A stretch of DNA of 64,000 nt from Blastomyces gilchristii SLH14081 (lineage: Eukaryota > Ascomycota > Eurotiomycetes > Onygenales > Ajellomycetaceae), in assembly GCF_000003855.2 (NCBI RefSeq), contig NW_003101682.1:125178-189177 (forward strand). Direction: 5' to 3'. The position numbers and the translations under genes were made by a program. Of this stretch, positions 23,191-34,409 are shown in pieces. Each line of letters begins with the position of its first letter. Position 1 is the stretch's first letter. The notes under the pieces were generated by a model, which made no database searches, was not told the origin of the DNA, and saw only the letters and a program-made list of their open reading frames with translations.

Positions 23191-24804
23191 GTGAAAACAA
23201 TGAGTTCAAAAATACACTCAGTTGATGTGGAAAAAGATGCTTTCTCAAATGCTATTCCTGAGATTGAAATTCTGAAGAGAAGAAAGAAAGAAGAAATAGA
23301 GAATCAACAAGTTCTTGAAATACAGGAACTTGAAAAAGCAAGCAAGATTCTTGAAAAGCAGTGTCTGAGTGAGATGAATGAAGAAGTTCTGTTAATTCTT
23401 CATGCTCAGGCTAGACAACTACAGAAGATGATCAAGTTCAAACTTGGAATCTCAAACACAGTTCAAAAAACCTTGAAAATTCCTAGTACAATCAATGACT
23501 CTTCATCTTGCTCTTCTTCTTCCTTTTTTTCTACTTCTTCTTCTTCTTTGAATCAGAAGAAAACATATGCTCAAGCAGCTGAATCTGCTGTCTCTAAATC
23601 TGCTGTCTCAAAATCTGCTCAAAATTCTGAGAAAACTGAGAAGAATACTGCTCATGCCTCTATTCATAGAAAAGTGAAAAAGAAAATACAAAAAGAGAAA
23701 AACTTTCAAATCTTCAGAAATAGAAGACTTATTCTCAAAGTCTCAAACCAGGACATTCTGCAAAGAAACAAGCTAAACTCAAATCTCATTTTCAGAATCA
23801 GAAATGAAATTAATCAGCAGTTCTTTTCTCAGTTGATGACTGATATTGAAGTTCAAAAACCAGTTATAGCTTCAATTGAGTCATCATTCTTTAGAAACTT
23901 CATCATTCTGACTACAATACCTGAATTCAGTGCTGAATTCCTTATTCAGAATGAGAATCTCTGAAAGTCAGCAGTAGAATCTTTGCTAAACACAACAATT
24001 CTATCTGAAAGAGATGAAAAGTGAGACAAATTCATTCTTCATGATATTTCAGTTGAAATTTTTGACTGTGAAGAAGGAATGCTACTTCTCAAAAATGAAT
24101 TGAAAGAATACAACTCTATTCAACTGAGAAAGAAGCCTGTATGACTAAATTCAATTGAGTTCAGACAAAGCAGGAGAAATGCCTCTGTTCTAGTATATAT
24201 AAAAACACTTGAACAGTCAAAGATCTCTGAAGTAAAAGTAGCAGGTTTGAAAATGAGAGTTCATGAATACAAAGACTCAAGAATGAATCTCAAAGCTCAA
24301 ACACAGTGTTCAAACTGTCAAAGATATGGACACTTTGCAATCTCATGTTTTAGAGACACAAAATGTGCATTCTGTGCCAGAGATCACAAAACTAGTGAGC
24401 ATAAATGTAAAACATGCTTAAAAAGAGATGAAATTTATCAACATACTCTGCTTAAGTGCTCTAATTGCAAAGAAAAACATGCATCTAGCTCAAAAGAATG
24501 TATGTTTGCTCCTAGAACTCAAAAGAACTGAAGAAAAGATGAAGCTCAAAGTCAATCTAGAACTGAAGAGAAGAGTCAAGCCAGTAGACTTACAACTGTA
24601 AGCTTAAAAAGAAGAAACTCTCAACTATCTAAGTCTTCAAACTTCAATTCTCCAGCTAAATGTAAACAGAATTTGAATCCTCAAACTCCTGTTAAGATTA
24701 GAGAATTGAGAAATGACTCTGATAATAAACTAGATATAATGCAAGCAGTTGAGATTCCTACTTTTCAGAACAGTTATAATCTACTATCTGATGATAGTGA
24801 TTAG
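23191..24804 (+). pseudogene. LINE-2 ORF1 (gag-like, zinc knuckles)
   Basis: One frame of 537 codons from the ATG at 23191 to the stop at 24802-24804, broken only by a few TGA codons (23962, 24022, 24142 and 24529 regions) at probable tryptophans. The N-terminal third has an acidic and lysine-rich helix followed by a serine-rich linker (about residues 105-125). The C-terminal part (24303-24513) carries zinc-knuckle motifs, the first CSNCQRYGHFAISC, a CCHC box, followed by further CxxC pairs. LINE ORF1 proteins bind the element RNA and assist target-primed reverse transcription. The frame is unusually well preserved for this region. Confidence 0.85.
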
Positions 24805-24827
24805 ATTCTACTCTACTCTCTTTTAGT

Positions 24828-27800
24828 ATGAATATACAATAAAAACAACAAAAAAAGTTTAAAAACTCTTCAAAAATCACATTTATTCAAAATAATGTGA
24901 ATAGAAACTCAAATTGTATTTATTCCTGTCTTCAAATTACATTTGAATAAAAAGTTGATTTTATACTGCTTCAGGAGCCGAATTTTGATGCTGAGCAAAA
25001 ATATGTCATTTCTCATTCAAGCTACTACTACTTTTTACCTCAAAAGTCTGAGATAAAGTCAAGAGTAGTAATCTATGGAAGAAAGAGATCAAGATATTAA
25101 TTTAATCTAAGATTTGATATCATGTCTGACCCTGATATTCTGGTGAGTGATATTATAGATAAAGAAAATGAGTTTGATACTATACAGCTCATAAATATCT
25201 ATAATGAAAAGTCATTGAAGAAAAATAACAATATCTGAACAATTGATAGAGGATTTCTGAACATAACTTCATTAAGAAACTCTATAATTGCAGGAGATTT
25301 CAATGCACATCATCCCTGATGAAATTCAGAATGTAAGAGAGCAGTGAGAGCTGATAATCTAGTTAAATGAATCTTTGAGCATTCAATAGATTTGATTAAT
25401 AAGTCTGATTAACAAACATTCTTTAGAAAAGGCATGAAACAGAAGTCTATTATAGATCTAATCTTCATGTCACAAAATCTAATAGAAAGAAGACTTGTAA
25501 ACTGGTTTATTGATTCAAATGAGACATCAGAATCAGGTCATGAGATTATTCAATTTGATATTGAACTGAGTGAAAAACAAATGAGTGAAAATCCTCTTCT
25601 CTCTAATCAGTATAACTTTGAAAAAGCTGATTGAAAAGCAGTTGAAGAAAGCATAAAACTGTTAAAATCTGAAAGACAGAATGAGCTATATTGAAATTCT
25701 GGTCAAGATATCTCAAATGAAATGCTTGAGAATAGAGTGAAGCTTATTACATCTATTATTCTAACAAGTGTTAGAGATAATATTTCAAAAAGAAAATCTT
25801 CTGAGTATTCAAAACCTTGATGAAATGAGAATATCTCATCTAAAAGAAAAGAATTAGCTACTGCTAGAAGAGATTGAAAGAATGATGTAATATCTGATGA
25901 AGAGTTCAAAGCTGTCAGAAATGAATATTTTTCAGATATTAAAAGAGCTAAAACAGACTGCTGGAATAAATTTCTTGAAGAAGCATAAGAAAAGAAAGTT
26001 TTTAAAGCTTTTAACTATACTAAAACAAGAAGTGTAGCAAAACTTCCAGTCTTAGAATATGAGTTTCAGAATGAATCATATACAGCAAACTCTTTTGAGA
26101 AAAAATATCAAGCTTTCATGAGAATTCTCTTTCAGAACTCACCAGATTCAGATTCAGATTCAGAGGAAGAGAATATATCACTTCTCAACTACATTGATGA
26201 AAATGACTGGGAATAGCCTGATCTTACACAAGATGAATTAGAGTCAGCTATCTTCTCAAGTTCTGTTAAAACTGCTGCAGGTCCTGATTCAATTAATCAC
26301 TTGATTATTCAAAATACATATTCCTACTTAAAGAATGAATATTTTGAGCTCTTTTTCAATCTCTTGAAAAATGAATATCATTCTGAATACTGGAGAGAAG
26401 CCACTGGAGTGATTCTTGCAAAACCTAATAGAAAAACTTCAATTTGTAAGTCATATAGAGTAATATCTCTATTGAACTGCCTAGAAAAGGTTTTAGAAAA
26501 GATAATAGCTACTTAACTATCTTTTATAAGCTCTATAGATGATTCTCTTTTATTCAGTGAATAAATGAAAGATAAAAAACAGTGTTCTGCAATTGACACT
26601 GTTCTCTCAGTTATTCATGATATTCAAATAGCAAAGCATGAGAGTCTGGTCTCAACTGCAGTTTTTATTGATATAAAATGAGCATTTAATCATGTTTCAA
26701 AGTCAAAGTTAATTCAGACATTGAAGATATTAAAACTGTCACTTTCTCTAATAAAATGAGTTAACTATTTTATATCTAAAAGAATTATACAACTCTTCTT
26801 TGATGAAATGAAACAAGACAAGACTGAGATAAAAATAGAAGTATCACAGGGATCTTCAATCTCACTCATTTTATTTGCAAAATACACTGTATATCTATTC
26901 AAAAATAGAAATATGAGAATAGTGTGATCTCTGAGTTATATGAATAATATTGGTCTAGTCTACAGCTCAAAAACTATCAAAGAGAATTTGAAAGTAATTG
27001 AAGAAGCTGCAAAGAAAATCTTTGTTAGAGCAGATATCAATCAAATTCAATTTGATATGAATAAAACTGAGTTAATTTATTTCTTTTCTAGATTCAATAA
27101 GAAAGAACTATCTCTAACTCTTTTAAATAGAGAGATTAAACCCAGTGTAAATATCAAATGATTAGAAGTATGATTAAACTCCAAGTTAAATTTTAAATAT
27201 CACATTCAACAAAGAACTGTCAAGGCAGAAAGACTATTGAACAACATAATCAGACTATCAAATACAGAGAGGAGTCTATCCTTCCAGGCTATGAGACAGT
27301 TATATATAGCCTGTATTACATCAGTAGCTGATTATGAAGTTCAAGTTTGATGAAATAATCAAGAGAATTTCACTGAACTCTTTCAAAGTCTGCAAAACAG
27401 AGCCTTGAGAAGAATTCTGAGAGCATTCAAATCATCTTCTATTAAAGCAATGGAAATTGAAGCTTCAATTCCTTCTCCTGCTATTAGATTTGAAAAGGCC
27501 TGTATGAACTATGCTCTGAGAGTTGTAAAGATGAGCTCAAACCATATAATCAGAGAAAGAGTCTCTTCTTCATTTTCATTAATTAACTCTGGAAATGAAC
27601 TGGATTGAAATAGATTTCTTGATTGAAATGAAAATAATTCTTCAAAGAAAATGTCTTCTCAACTGTACAGACTATGCTCTCTGATTAAAAATCAATTTTC
27701 TTCTTTAAATGTTGAAAAAGTTGATCATGAGAAGTGATCTCTCTGAAGAGAAAAGCTTGAATCTCTTATAGACTTACAAATAAGTGAACTATTAAAAGAG

Positions 27801-28790
27801 AAAGAATATGAACAGCATTTGAAGAGAATTTCTACAATCAATATAAAAGACTCTATTCTGATTTATTCAGATGGCTCAAAAAATGAGAACTTGAATAGAT
27901 TAGGCACAGGCATTGCTTATACTGAAGATAATATTAATTTTATCTCAGATTTCTGGAATCTAGGCTCTGAATGTGAAGTCTTTGATGCTGAACTATTTGC
28001 AATAGTGAAAGCTTTCAAACTCATTGAAATAAAATCTTATAAAAGAGAAAATTGTTTGAAAGAGATATGGATATTCTCTGATAGTTAAGCTGCTTTAAAA
28101 AGACTTAGAAATAGTCAGATTCATGATGATCAAATGAATCTTGAACTGATCTTAAACTCTGTTTTGAAAATTCAAAAGAGAAGAATATCAAAGCTGATAA
28201 TTCATCTGCACTGAGTTCCTGCTCATATGAATATTCATGGCAATGAATTGACTGATTCAGCTGCAAAAAAGGGTGCAGAATTAAGCAGATCTATTCAAAA
28301 AATTGTGTCCTGGTCTTTTATAAAGAGAAAAATAAAAGAATCTTGTTTAGACAAGTGGAATGAAAGCTGGCAGAAACAAAAGAAGAGTATACATTATTCA
28401 AGATTTAAAACAAAACCCAAGTGGAAATCTTGTTCAATTAAATGTAAAAAGAAAATATTCTCATCTATAATACAGCTGAAACTAGGACATGGCTATTTCA
28501 AATCTTATATACAAAGATTTGATGATAGATTTGACTCAATAGAATGCTCATTCTGCAATGCAAATGAGAATCCTGAGCATATTGTAATACACTGTGTATT
28601 ATACAATAGTCTCAGAGCCAGATTGAAAGAGAAGTATGATCTAAATCAATTAAATATGAGATTCTTATTCTCAACTGAGACAGGAATTAAATACTTAATA
28701 GACTTTCTATCAGAAACTCAAGCAGCTATAAGAAAATGGCTAAATTCAGAATTATCTGAATATGAAGAGGAGGAAATCAATCAGATATAG
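24828..28790 (+). pseudogene. LINE-2 ORF2: endonuclease, RT, RNase H, zinc finger
   Basis: A single frame of 1320 codons from the ATG at 24828 to the stop at 28788-28790, with every open piece (25434, 26301, 26940, 27405, 27819, 28227) in phase. An AP-type endonuclease lies at the N-terminus (LLQEP near 24970, AGDFNAHH near 25293). RT spans about 26200-27160; its box reads YMNN at 26937-26948, where LINE-1 has YVDD, so both catalytic aspartates are lost by G-to-A. RNase H is about 27840-28285 and a CxxC...H...C finger about 28550-28600. The terminal 187 codons are still open. Dead, but structurally complete. Confidence 0.9.
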
Positions 28791-29098
28791 TCTGTTAAAA
28801 CAGCTATACACTCTCTTTTAATAATTTATTTTGTTATAGTCTCTCTTTACTTTATCTTTTTCTTTATCTTTTCCTTTCAATTTCTTTCTATCTATCTATT
28901 TAATGTGTCTATCTTTGAGACTGTGTTCTTTTTCTCTTTTCCTTTGTCATGATATTGTCAAATGGTTTCAAAGTATCAAAAGATGTTAAAACACTGCAAT
29001 TTGTAAACAGTTTTTGTATTCTGGGCTGGAATTTTCTGATTTTGCATATCTGAAATTGATGAATGTATAATAGTTAACTTTACAGACATAGAAAAAAC

Positions 29099-29121
29099 CC
29101 TGAGAACTAAAAGTTCTCAGG
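29099..29121 (+). other. LINE-2 3' UTR hairpin
   Basis: The stem CCTGAGAAC / GTTCTCAGG is unchanged between the two LINE copies; only the loop differs (TAAAA against TAAAG). It lies about 45 bp before the AAT tail. Confidence 0.65.
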
Positions 29122-29163
29122 TAGATGTCATAGTCTCTGACTGCATACATCTATAATTGAAGA

Positions 29164-29182
29164 ATAATAATAATAATAATAA
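29164..29182 (+). repeat. LINE-2 (AAT)n tail
   Basis: AAT triplets directly precede the right copy of the 16-bp target duplication. Confidence 0.88.
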
Positions 29183-29198
29183 TATAAGTGATCTCACA

Positions 29199-30671
29199 AT
29201 ATCTGAGAAGTTTTGTATAAATCACTAATAGAAGTTAGTAAATTCAATGAAGCTTTATACATCTTTCACAGTGTATAGAGTCTCATTCAAGAATAGCAGA
29301 GACCTTCTTAGAATTTATTCAGATTCTCTTATCAGCTTCTATGATGAAATCTAAGTATTTAGTACTCTTGACTTTGAAATCACACTTGTTAATATCAATT
29401 AATAGTTTCACTTCTCATAGTCATTGTAATACTCTTTACACATACTCTTGATATTTCTTTCTGAATTCATCAATGAAGATGAGAATGTCATCTAGATAAG
29501 CAGATACAAATTTATCAAGAAAGTCTCAGAGTGCTCAGTTGATATACTTCTGAAATGTACTGAGAATATTGATCAGTTCAAAGAGTGTGACTACTCATTT
29601 AAAGAGATTATATCATGTTCAGAATACTGTAAGTCACTTATCTTCTTCAGTGATACAGATCTTATGAAACATAGCAATGACATCTAACTTTATAAATCAT
29701 TGAGATTATTCAATGTGAGCTAGAGTTTCATTAATAAGAGATAAAGAATAACAGTCTTTCTTTATTAATCTATTCAATTCTTGATAATTTACACAGAACT
29801 GAAGTTCTTCATCTGATTTCTTTGCAAAGAGAATAGAGACTGTGACAGAAGAGTTGCTAACATATATAAATTTCTTATTTAATAGATTATTGAGTGTCTT
29901 TCAAAGGAGAAGAAGTTCATCTCAGAATATGTTATAAAGAGAGTCTCATGACAGTTCAGAGTTCTTATCATTCTTTTTCTCTAACTTGATACTGTGATTC
30001 ATTTCAGAACCTTGTAAGAGAGGTATGTTTGTAATATTATCTTATTAGAAGACATCTAGATATTTATGATATTATTAAGAGAGTTTTGTATAAGAATCTG
30101 TTATTATAATACAGAATAACTTTTCTAGAGTCTTTTTAATATCAGCCAGAGTGATGAAATAGATTGATACATAGTTCTACTATCAGTGAACTTGTCAGTA
30201 ACTCTGTTGATGATTTTGATGATGACTTCTTTTTCAGAGTATTTTATAAGTGTTGGCAGAAATCTGTGTAAGATTCATAGTCTTGTGAATATTATCTTCA
30301 TGAATTCTATCATTGTTAGAGAATATCAAGCTTCTGTTTTAAGTGTTTAATAAGATGCCTTGTTCAGATAGTCAGACAAGTTCTAATATAAGATTATAAT
30401 CAAGATTATCAACTTCATATATATAGACATCTTCATGTTGATGTTCTCTCACATCTATAATCAGCTTCATCATGTAACAGGTACAAATGTCTTTTGAATC
30501 ATCAAATTCTGCAAGAAGTTGAGGTTTTAATAAAGAGATACACTGAAGATTATGATGTCTTATGACTGAAGATTTTATTATTGCATAGTGATATAGACTG
30601 CTGTCTATCATAGCTTTCATATTATACATATTATCAATCACAGTAGATACAAGAATTACATTCATTGTCAT
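29199..30671 (-). pseudogene. Element B pol, N-terminal half (protease, RT)
   Basis: Minus-strand protease sits in the open segment 30372-30671 (99 codons, containing IDSSLYHY in the active-site region). RT follows at about 30050-29200 with an intact YLDD box at 29487-29498. The sequence continues directly from the RNase H part at 21546 once the LINE is removed. Confidence 0.85.
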
Positions 30672-30679
30672 CTTCTCTT

Positions 30680-31815
30680 TAAATTATTATTATTTAATCT
30701 CTTCAAGCTTCTGTTTGTAAATTTGAATAGAAGCTAATCTTTTCTCTGTTTCATCAGAGCATTCTCATAGTTATCTTTCAAATCTTTCTCTAATGTAATG
30801 TGATTGATGTGAACAGATGCTGATTCATTCTTTGAATAAGAAGATACATAGATTGATCAGCAGTTGAAAGCAATGTGTTCTAATCAGTTACAGTTAATGT
30901 ATACTTCACATTGACATTAATCAGTGACTTCTTCAGAAGTGATCTCAGGGACTCAGAAGCCTGTTTGAACAGTGGAAACTCTTGCTTATATATAGACATT
31001 TGAATCTATTCAGTTCATGATATCTGCATCATTGCTGTTACTTCTCTTCAGTATGAGTGTATAAGTGACTGAGATATAACATCTTCTATCACTGTTCTGT
31101 ATACTCTTGAGCTTGATAAGATGATTATTCAATGTCTGAAGCTGTGTGCAGAAGTCTTCATACGTCTGGTCTTCATCTACACTTATAAGAATCTGTAAGA
31201 GTTCAAAAGTCAATGTCTTCTTAAGCATGCTAATCTTTATTCAATTCTCTTAAGATTGATTATCTGCTTCTAGAATCTTGATGTTGAAGTCAGAAATGAA
31301 TATTATAAGAGAAGTGTTTCTCTGTCAGATACTCTGTAATCAATCTAATACTTTCTGTTGTATAACAGTGTCTCAGAACAGAATATCAAGATATTTTATA
31401 AAATTATCAGATATTCACAATACTGATTCACATGCTTTTATTCATGAGTGAAATTTCTGTTTTGCATGATCTTTCAATTGTTCATTGATATATCAATCTT
31501 GATTGATTAGTAAACTGATAGCATCTTCATCTACACTCAGTTTCATAAGCATTTTCATTCTTCATGATGAGTAGAGAGTGAGATCAGAAGTATTAAAGTA
31601 TATAGAAGCATCTAAGCATTCTTTCAGTGCTTTTGTATTTAATTCTGTAGATATTGAAATCACATGAGTTAATTATTAAATCTCTTCATATTGAAGTTGT
31701 TGAGTTGCATGTATATCTGCTATCTGTTGCTGTTATAATTTCAACATTGCTCAGAGTCACTGTGACATTATATCTATACTTGCATTCAAGGGTTTTATAT
31801 TATCATTAAACATGA
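30680..31815 (-). pseudogene. Element B gag remnant
   Basis: Minus strand, collinear with A 17090-18206, with an open middle segment at 31010-31228 containing a TYEDFCTQLQTLN block. The ATG equivalent lies near 31811. Further right, up to the LTR, is the 5' leader, with no coding signal. Confidence 0.72.
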
Positions 31816-32143
31816 TTATATTGATTGTCAGATGTGTGATATCTGTAAAATCTAAAGAAGTGTAATTATATTCTCATATATCTGAGTGTCAAAACTCTCA
31901 GATCTTTCACTGATATTCTCTTATAAGATCTTATTCTCTTCATAAGATCTTGTTACAGGGTCAGAGTGACTGATAAGTATACTTCTATCTGAGAACTCAG
32001 TGTTCACTTAACTATTTGACTGTTTCTCTATTTCTTACACATTGTTACATGTTTAGATATCTCTTAATAAATAATCATTTCTAATGAGAAGATAATGCAT
32101 GAATAATCATTTTCTAATAAGAAGATGATAAATGTTTTTATAG

Positions 32144-32486
32144 TGTAAGAGGCCTATGCTGAATAGATCAGTATAATACATAGATCTTATATAACAAAGA
32201 TAAAAACATTAGAGAAGGAAAGAAAGAGAAAGTGTAGAAATCAGTAATCAGAGTGAATATTTATACACATATGTGATGATGTATGCAGTGAAGCTTCAGA
32301 GTGGAAGAATCTATACACATTTGTAGCAGCTGAGGATCGGCGATCATCTATACGCGTTCATGGCGGCTGAGGATTGGCAATCGAGAATGGCTGAGAATCA
32401 GAGCGTATGTGTTCGAGAGTGAAGTGGAAGAATCTATGAAGTGTAACAGAATAGTCTATATGATTGATCGGGCGCAGCCCGCCACA
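32144..32486 (-). repeat. Element B 5' LTR
   Basis: 343 bp. The outer right end GGGCGCAGCCCGCCACA keeps CpG; the inner left start TGTAAGAGGCCTATGCTG does not. Confidence 0.92.
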
Positions 32487-32627
32487 TAAGAGTAGACAGT
32501 AAGTCTCACTGAGACAGTATAAAACTACTATCTAATGTTAAAACTGTGTAATAGAATCAGTTGAATTGATAATAAGACTATCAAAAAATCTGATTCTGGT
32601 CTCAGACACGGTTACACAGTCAGTCTA
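32487..32627 (+). mobile_element. MITE-1, right segment
   Basis: The TAAGA duplication is followed by the MITE 3' part, ending CACAGTCAGTCTA. The 8-bp duplication ATTATCAG follows at 32628-32635. The uninterrupted target is visible in element A near 17795. Confidence 0.9.
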
Positions 32628-32979
32628 ATTATCAGGCATTCACAACACTGATTCATATGCTTTTATTCATGAATAAAACTTCTCTTTTGCATGATTCTTC
32701 AATCATTCATTGATATATCAATCTTAATTAATTAGTGAAGTGATGACATCTTCATCTACACTTAGTTTTATAAGCATTTTCAGTCTTCATAATGAGTAGA
32801 GAGTGAGATCAGAAGTATTGAAATATGTAGAAGTATCTAGGCATTTCTTCAGCACTTGTATTATGTTCATATTCAATTCTGTCAGTGTTGAAGTTACTTG
32901 TGCAGAGATTTCTAGTTAAGATAATCATTGAATTTTCTTATATTGATATTGTTGAGTTGCATGCATATCAGCTATGTAT
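32628..32979 (-). mobile_element. Type-1 chromovirus F, segment 3 (gag N-terminus)
   Basis: F resumes with the N-terminal gag region (compare A 17800-18110). It is cut off at the left border of MITE-2 and does not resume on the far side, so the 5' leader and 5' LTR of F are missing. Confidence 0.82.
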
Positions 32980-33485
32980 TAGACTGGCCGCCGGGATCAT
33001 GAATTTCATGTTTGATCTCATTTGATCTGATTCTATACATTTCTTGATGTGAATCCCGCTGGGACTAGTCATTAAAAAAACATGCAAAGTGACTATATAT
33101 CAGATCTTAAAATGAAACCATGACTTGAAAAAAATGAGAAAGTGGTTTCATTTCATCTCATTTAGTCTCATTCTTAGCATAAAGTTACTATTTTTAGACA
33201 TTTTAAGGTTTTTTTTAGACTATTTTTAATTTTTTAAAAAGTAACACTTTTTGATAATGCTCAAATGAGATTTAAAGTCATTTAAAGCAATAAAAATAAT
33301 TTAAATTGAGAAGTGAAAATCATAATCTCATTTGGAAAATGTGATAAGAGTAGACAGTAAGTCTCACTGAGACAGTATGAGACTACTATCTAATGTTAAA
33401 ACCATGTAATGAGATCAGTTGAATTGGTAATGAAACTATCAAAAAATCTGGTTCTGGTCTCAGACACGGTCACACGGTCAGTCTA
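32980..33485 (+). mobile_element. MITE-2, complete but with mismatched flanks
   Basis: 506 bp, TAGACTGGCCGCC...GGTCAGTCTA, same orientation as MITE-1. The 8-bp flanks are CTATGTAT (left, in F gag) and ACTGACAC (right, in element G RNase H), so no target duplication exists. The ends keep CpG. Confidence 0.9.
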
Positions 33486-34076
33486 ACTGACACACTGTCT
33501 AGACAGCTTGATTATAATATCATTGATGAGAAGAAGAATTCTATAAAAAATCCTCTGTTATCACTGCAGAAGAAACTGACTGTAGGGAATTGAAGTTCTC
33601 TGAAGCTCAGAAACAGTCCTGATAAGACAGCTGCATGATTTAGTATAGAAGGTAAAAGAAAACTCAGATTCTCACAGAGAACTGACACTGAAGATCATGA
33701 GCTTCTCATATCACATCTTACTATCATTGAATTGATAAAGAATGAAATGATCTACAATCTTTCAATCTGACTACTTTTGAAATTCATTAATAAGTTATAG
33801 AAGGAGAACATCTCTACTGCAGCTTAAATTCAGAAGTTGAAGAAGAAAGAATCTGATTTGAACTTGAAAGAGACAGGCTCTGAGTGAGATGATACTGCTA
33901 AGAAATCAAGTTACTAATAACTAGAAGAATGTGAACTTCTACTACTAAATGATTTAATCTTTGTCTCTTATAGTAGAACAGTGTGTCAGAAGTTATTGAG
34001 AATTCAATATAATAATTCTTATACTAAGCACTTCAGATTAGAGAAGACTGAGAAGCTTCTAAAATGTAAATATATT
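33486..34076 (+). pseudogene. Chromovirus G, segment 1 (end of RNase H to integrase zinc region)
   Basis: A plus-strand frame begins LTDTLSRQLDYN-like, the hallmark end of Gypsy RNase H, and runs to the H2C2 zinc region of integrase. It shares sequence with 59745-59985 (G2). It is cut at its left by MITE-2 and interrupted at 34076 by element D (duplication ATATT at 34072-34076 and 39041-39045). Reading resumes at 39041. Confidence 0.8.
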
Positions 34077-34409
34077 TGTAAGAGGCCTACGCTGAATAGA
34101 TCGGTATAATATTAATAGGTCTTATATAACAAAGATAAATATGTTAAAGAAGGAAAGAAAGAGAAAGTGTGAGAATCAGCAATCAAGATGAATATTTATA
34201 TGTGTATGTGATGGTGTACGCGGTGGAGCTTCAGAGCGGAAGAATATACGCGCGTTCATAGCAGCTGAGAATTGATGATCAGAAATGGCTGAGAATTGAA
34301 GTGTATGTTATATGTGTTCATAGCAGCTGAGAATTGATGATCAGAAATGAAAGAATCTATGAAGTGTAATGAAATAGTCTATATAATTGATCAGGTGCAG
34401 CCTGCTATA
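34077..34409 (-). repeat. Element D 3' LTR
   Basis: 333 bp. The outer left end retains CCTACGCTG and GATCGG; the inner right end reads CAGGTGCAGCCTGCTATA. Confidence 0.9.

Larger units (their letters stand above)
21563..29182 (+). mobile_element. Full-length Tad-like LINE (LINE-2)
   Basis: A 7620-bp non-LTR retrotransposon with a GC-rich 5' UTR, ORF1 (gag-like), ORF2 (endonuclease, RT, RNase H, zinc finger), a 3' hairpin and an (AAT)n tail, bounded by 16-bp duplications inside element B. The layout with RNase H after RT matches the fungal Tad group. Both ORFs are free of frameshifts; only substitution stops break them. Confidence 0.94.
19059..32486 (-). mobile_element. Type-1 chromovirus B, complete but split by a full-length LINE
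   Basis: Two 343-bp LTRs (19059-19401 and 32144-32486) and a TAAGA duplication define this minus-strand element. Removing the LINE and one duplication copy leaves about 5.8 kb, the type-1 length. RNase H is cut by the LINE at 21547-21562/29183-29198. Integrase lies left of the LINE; RT, protease and gag lie right of it. Confidence 0.93.

Noticed and set aside
23191..28790. TGA read as tryptophan (alternative genetic code)
   Set aside because: TGA at Trp positions is common, but TAA and TAG stops also occur at expected Gln and Trp positions, and many TGG codons persist. GG-to-GA mutation explains the pattern without recoding.
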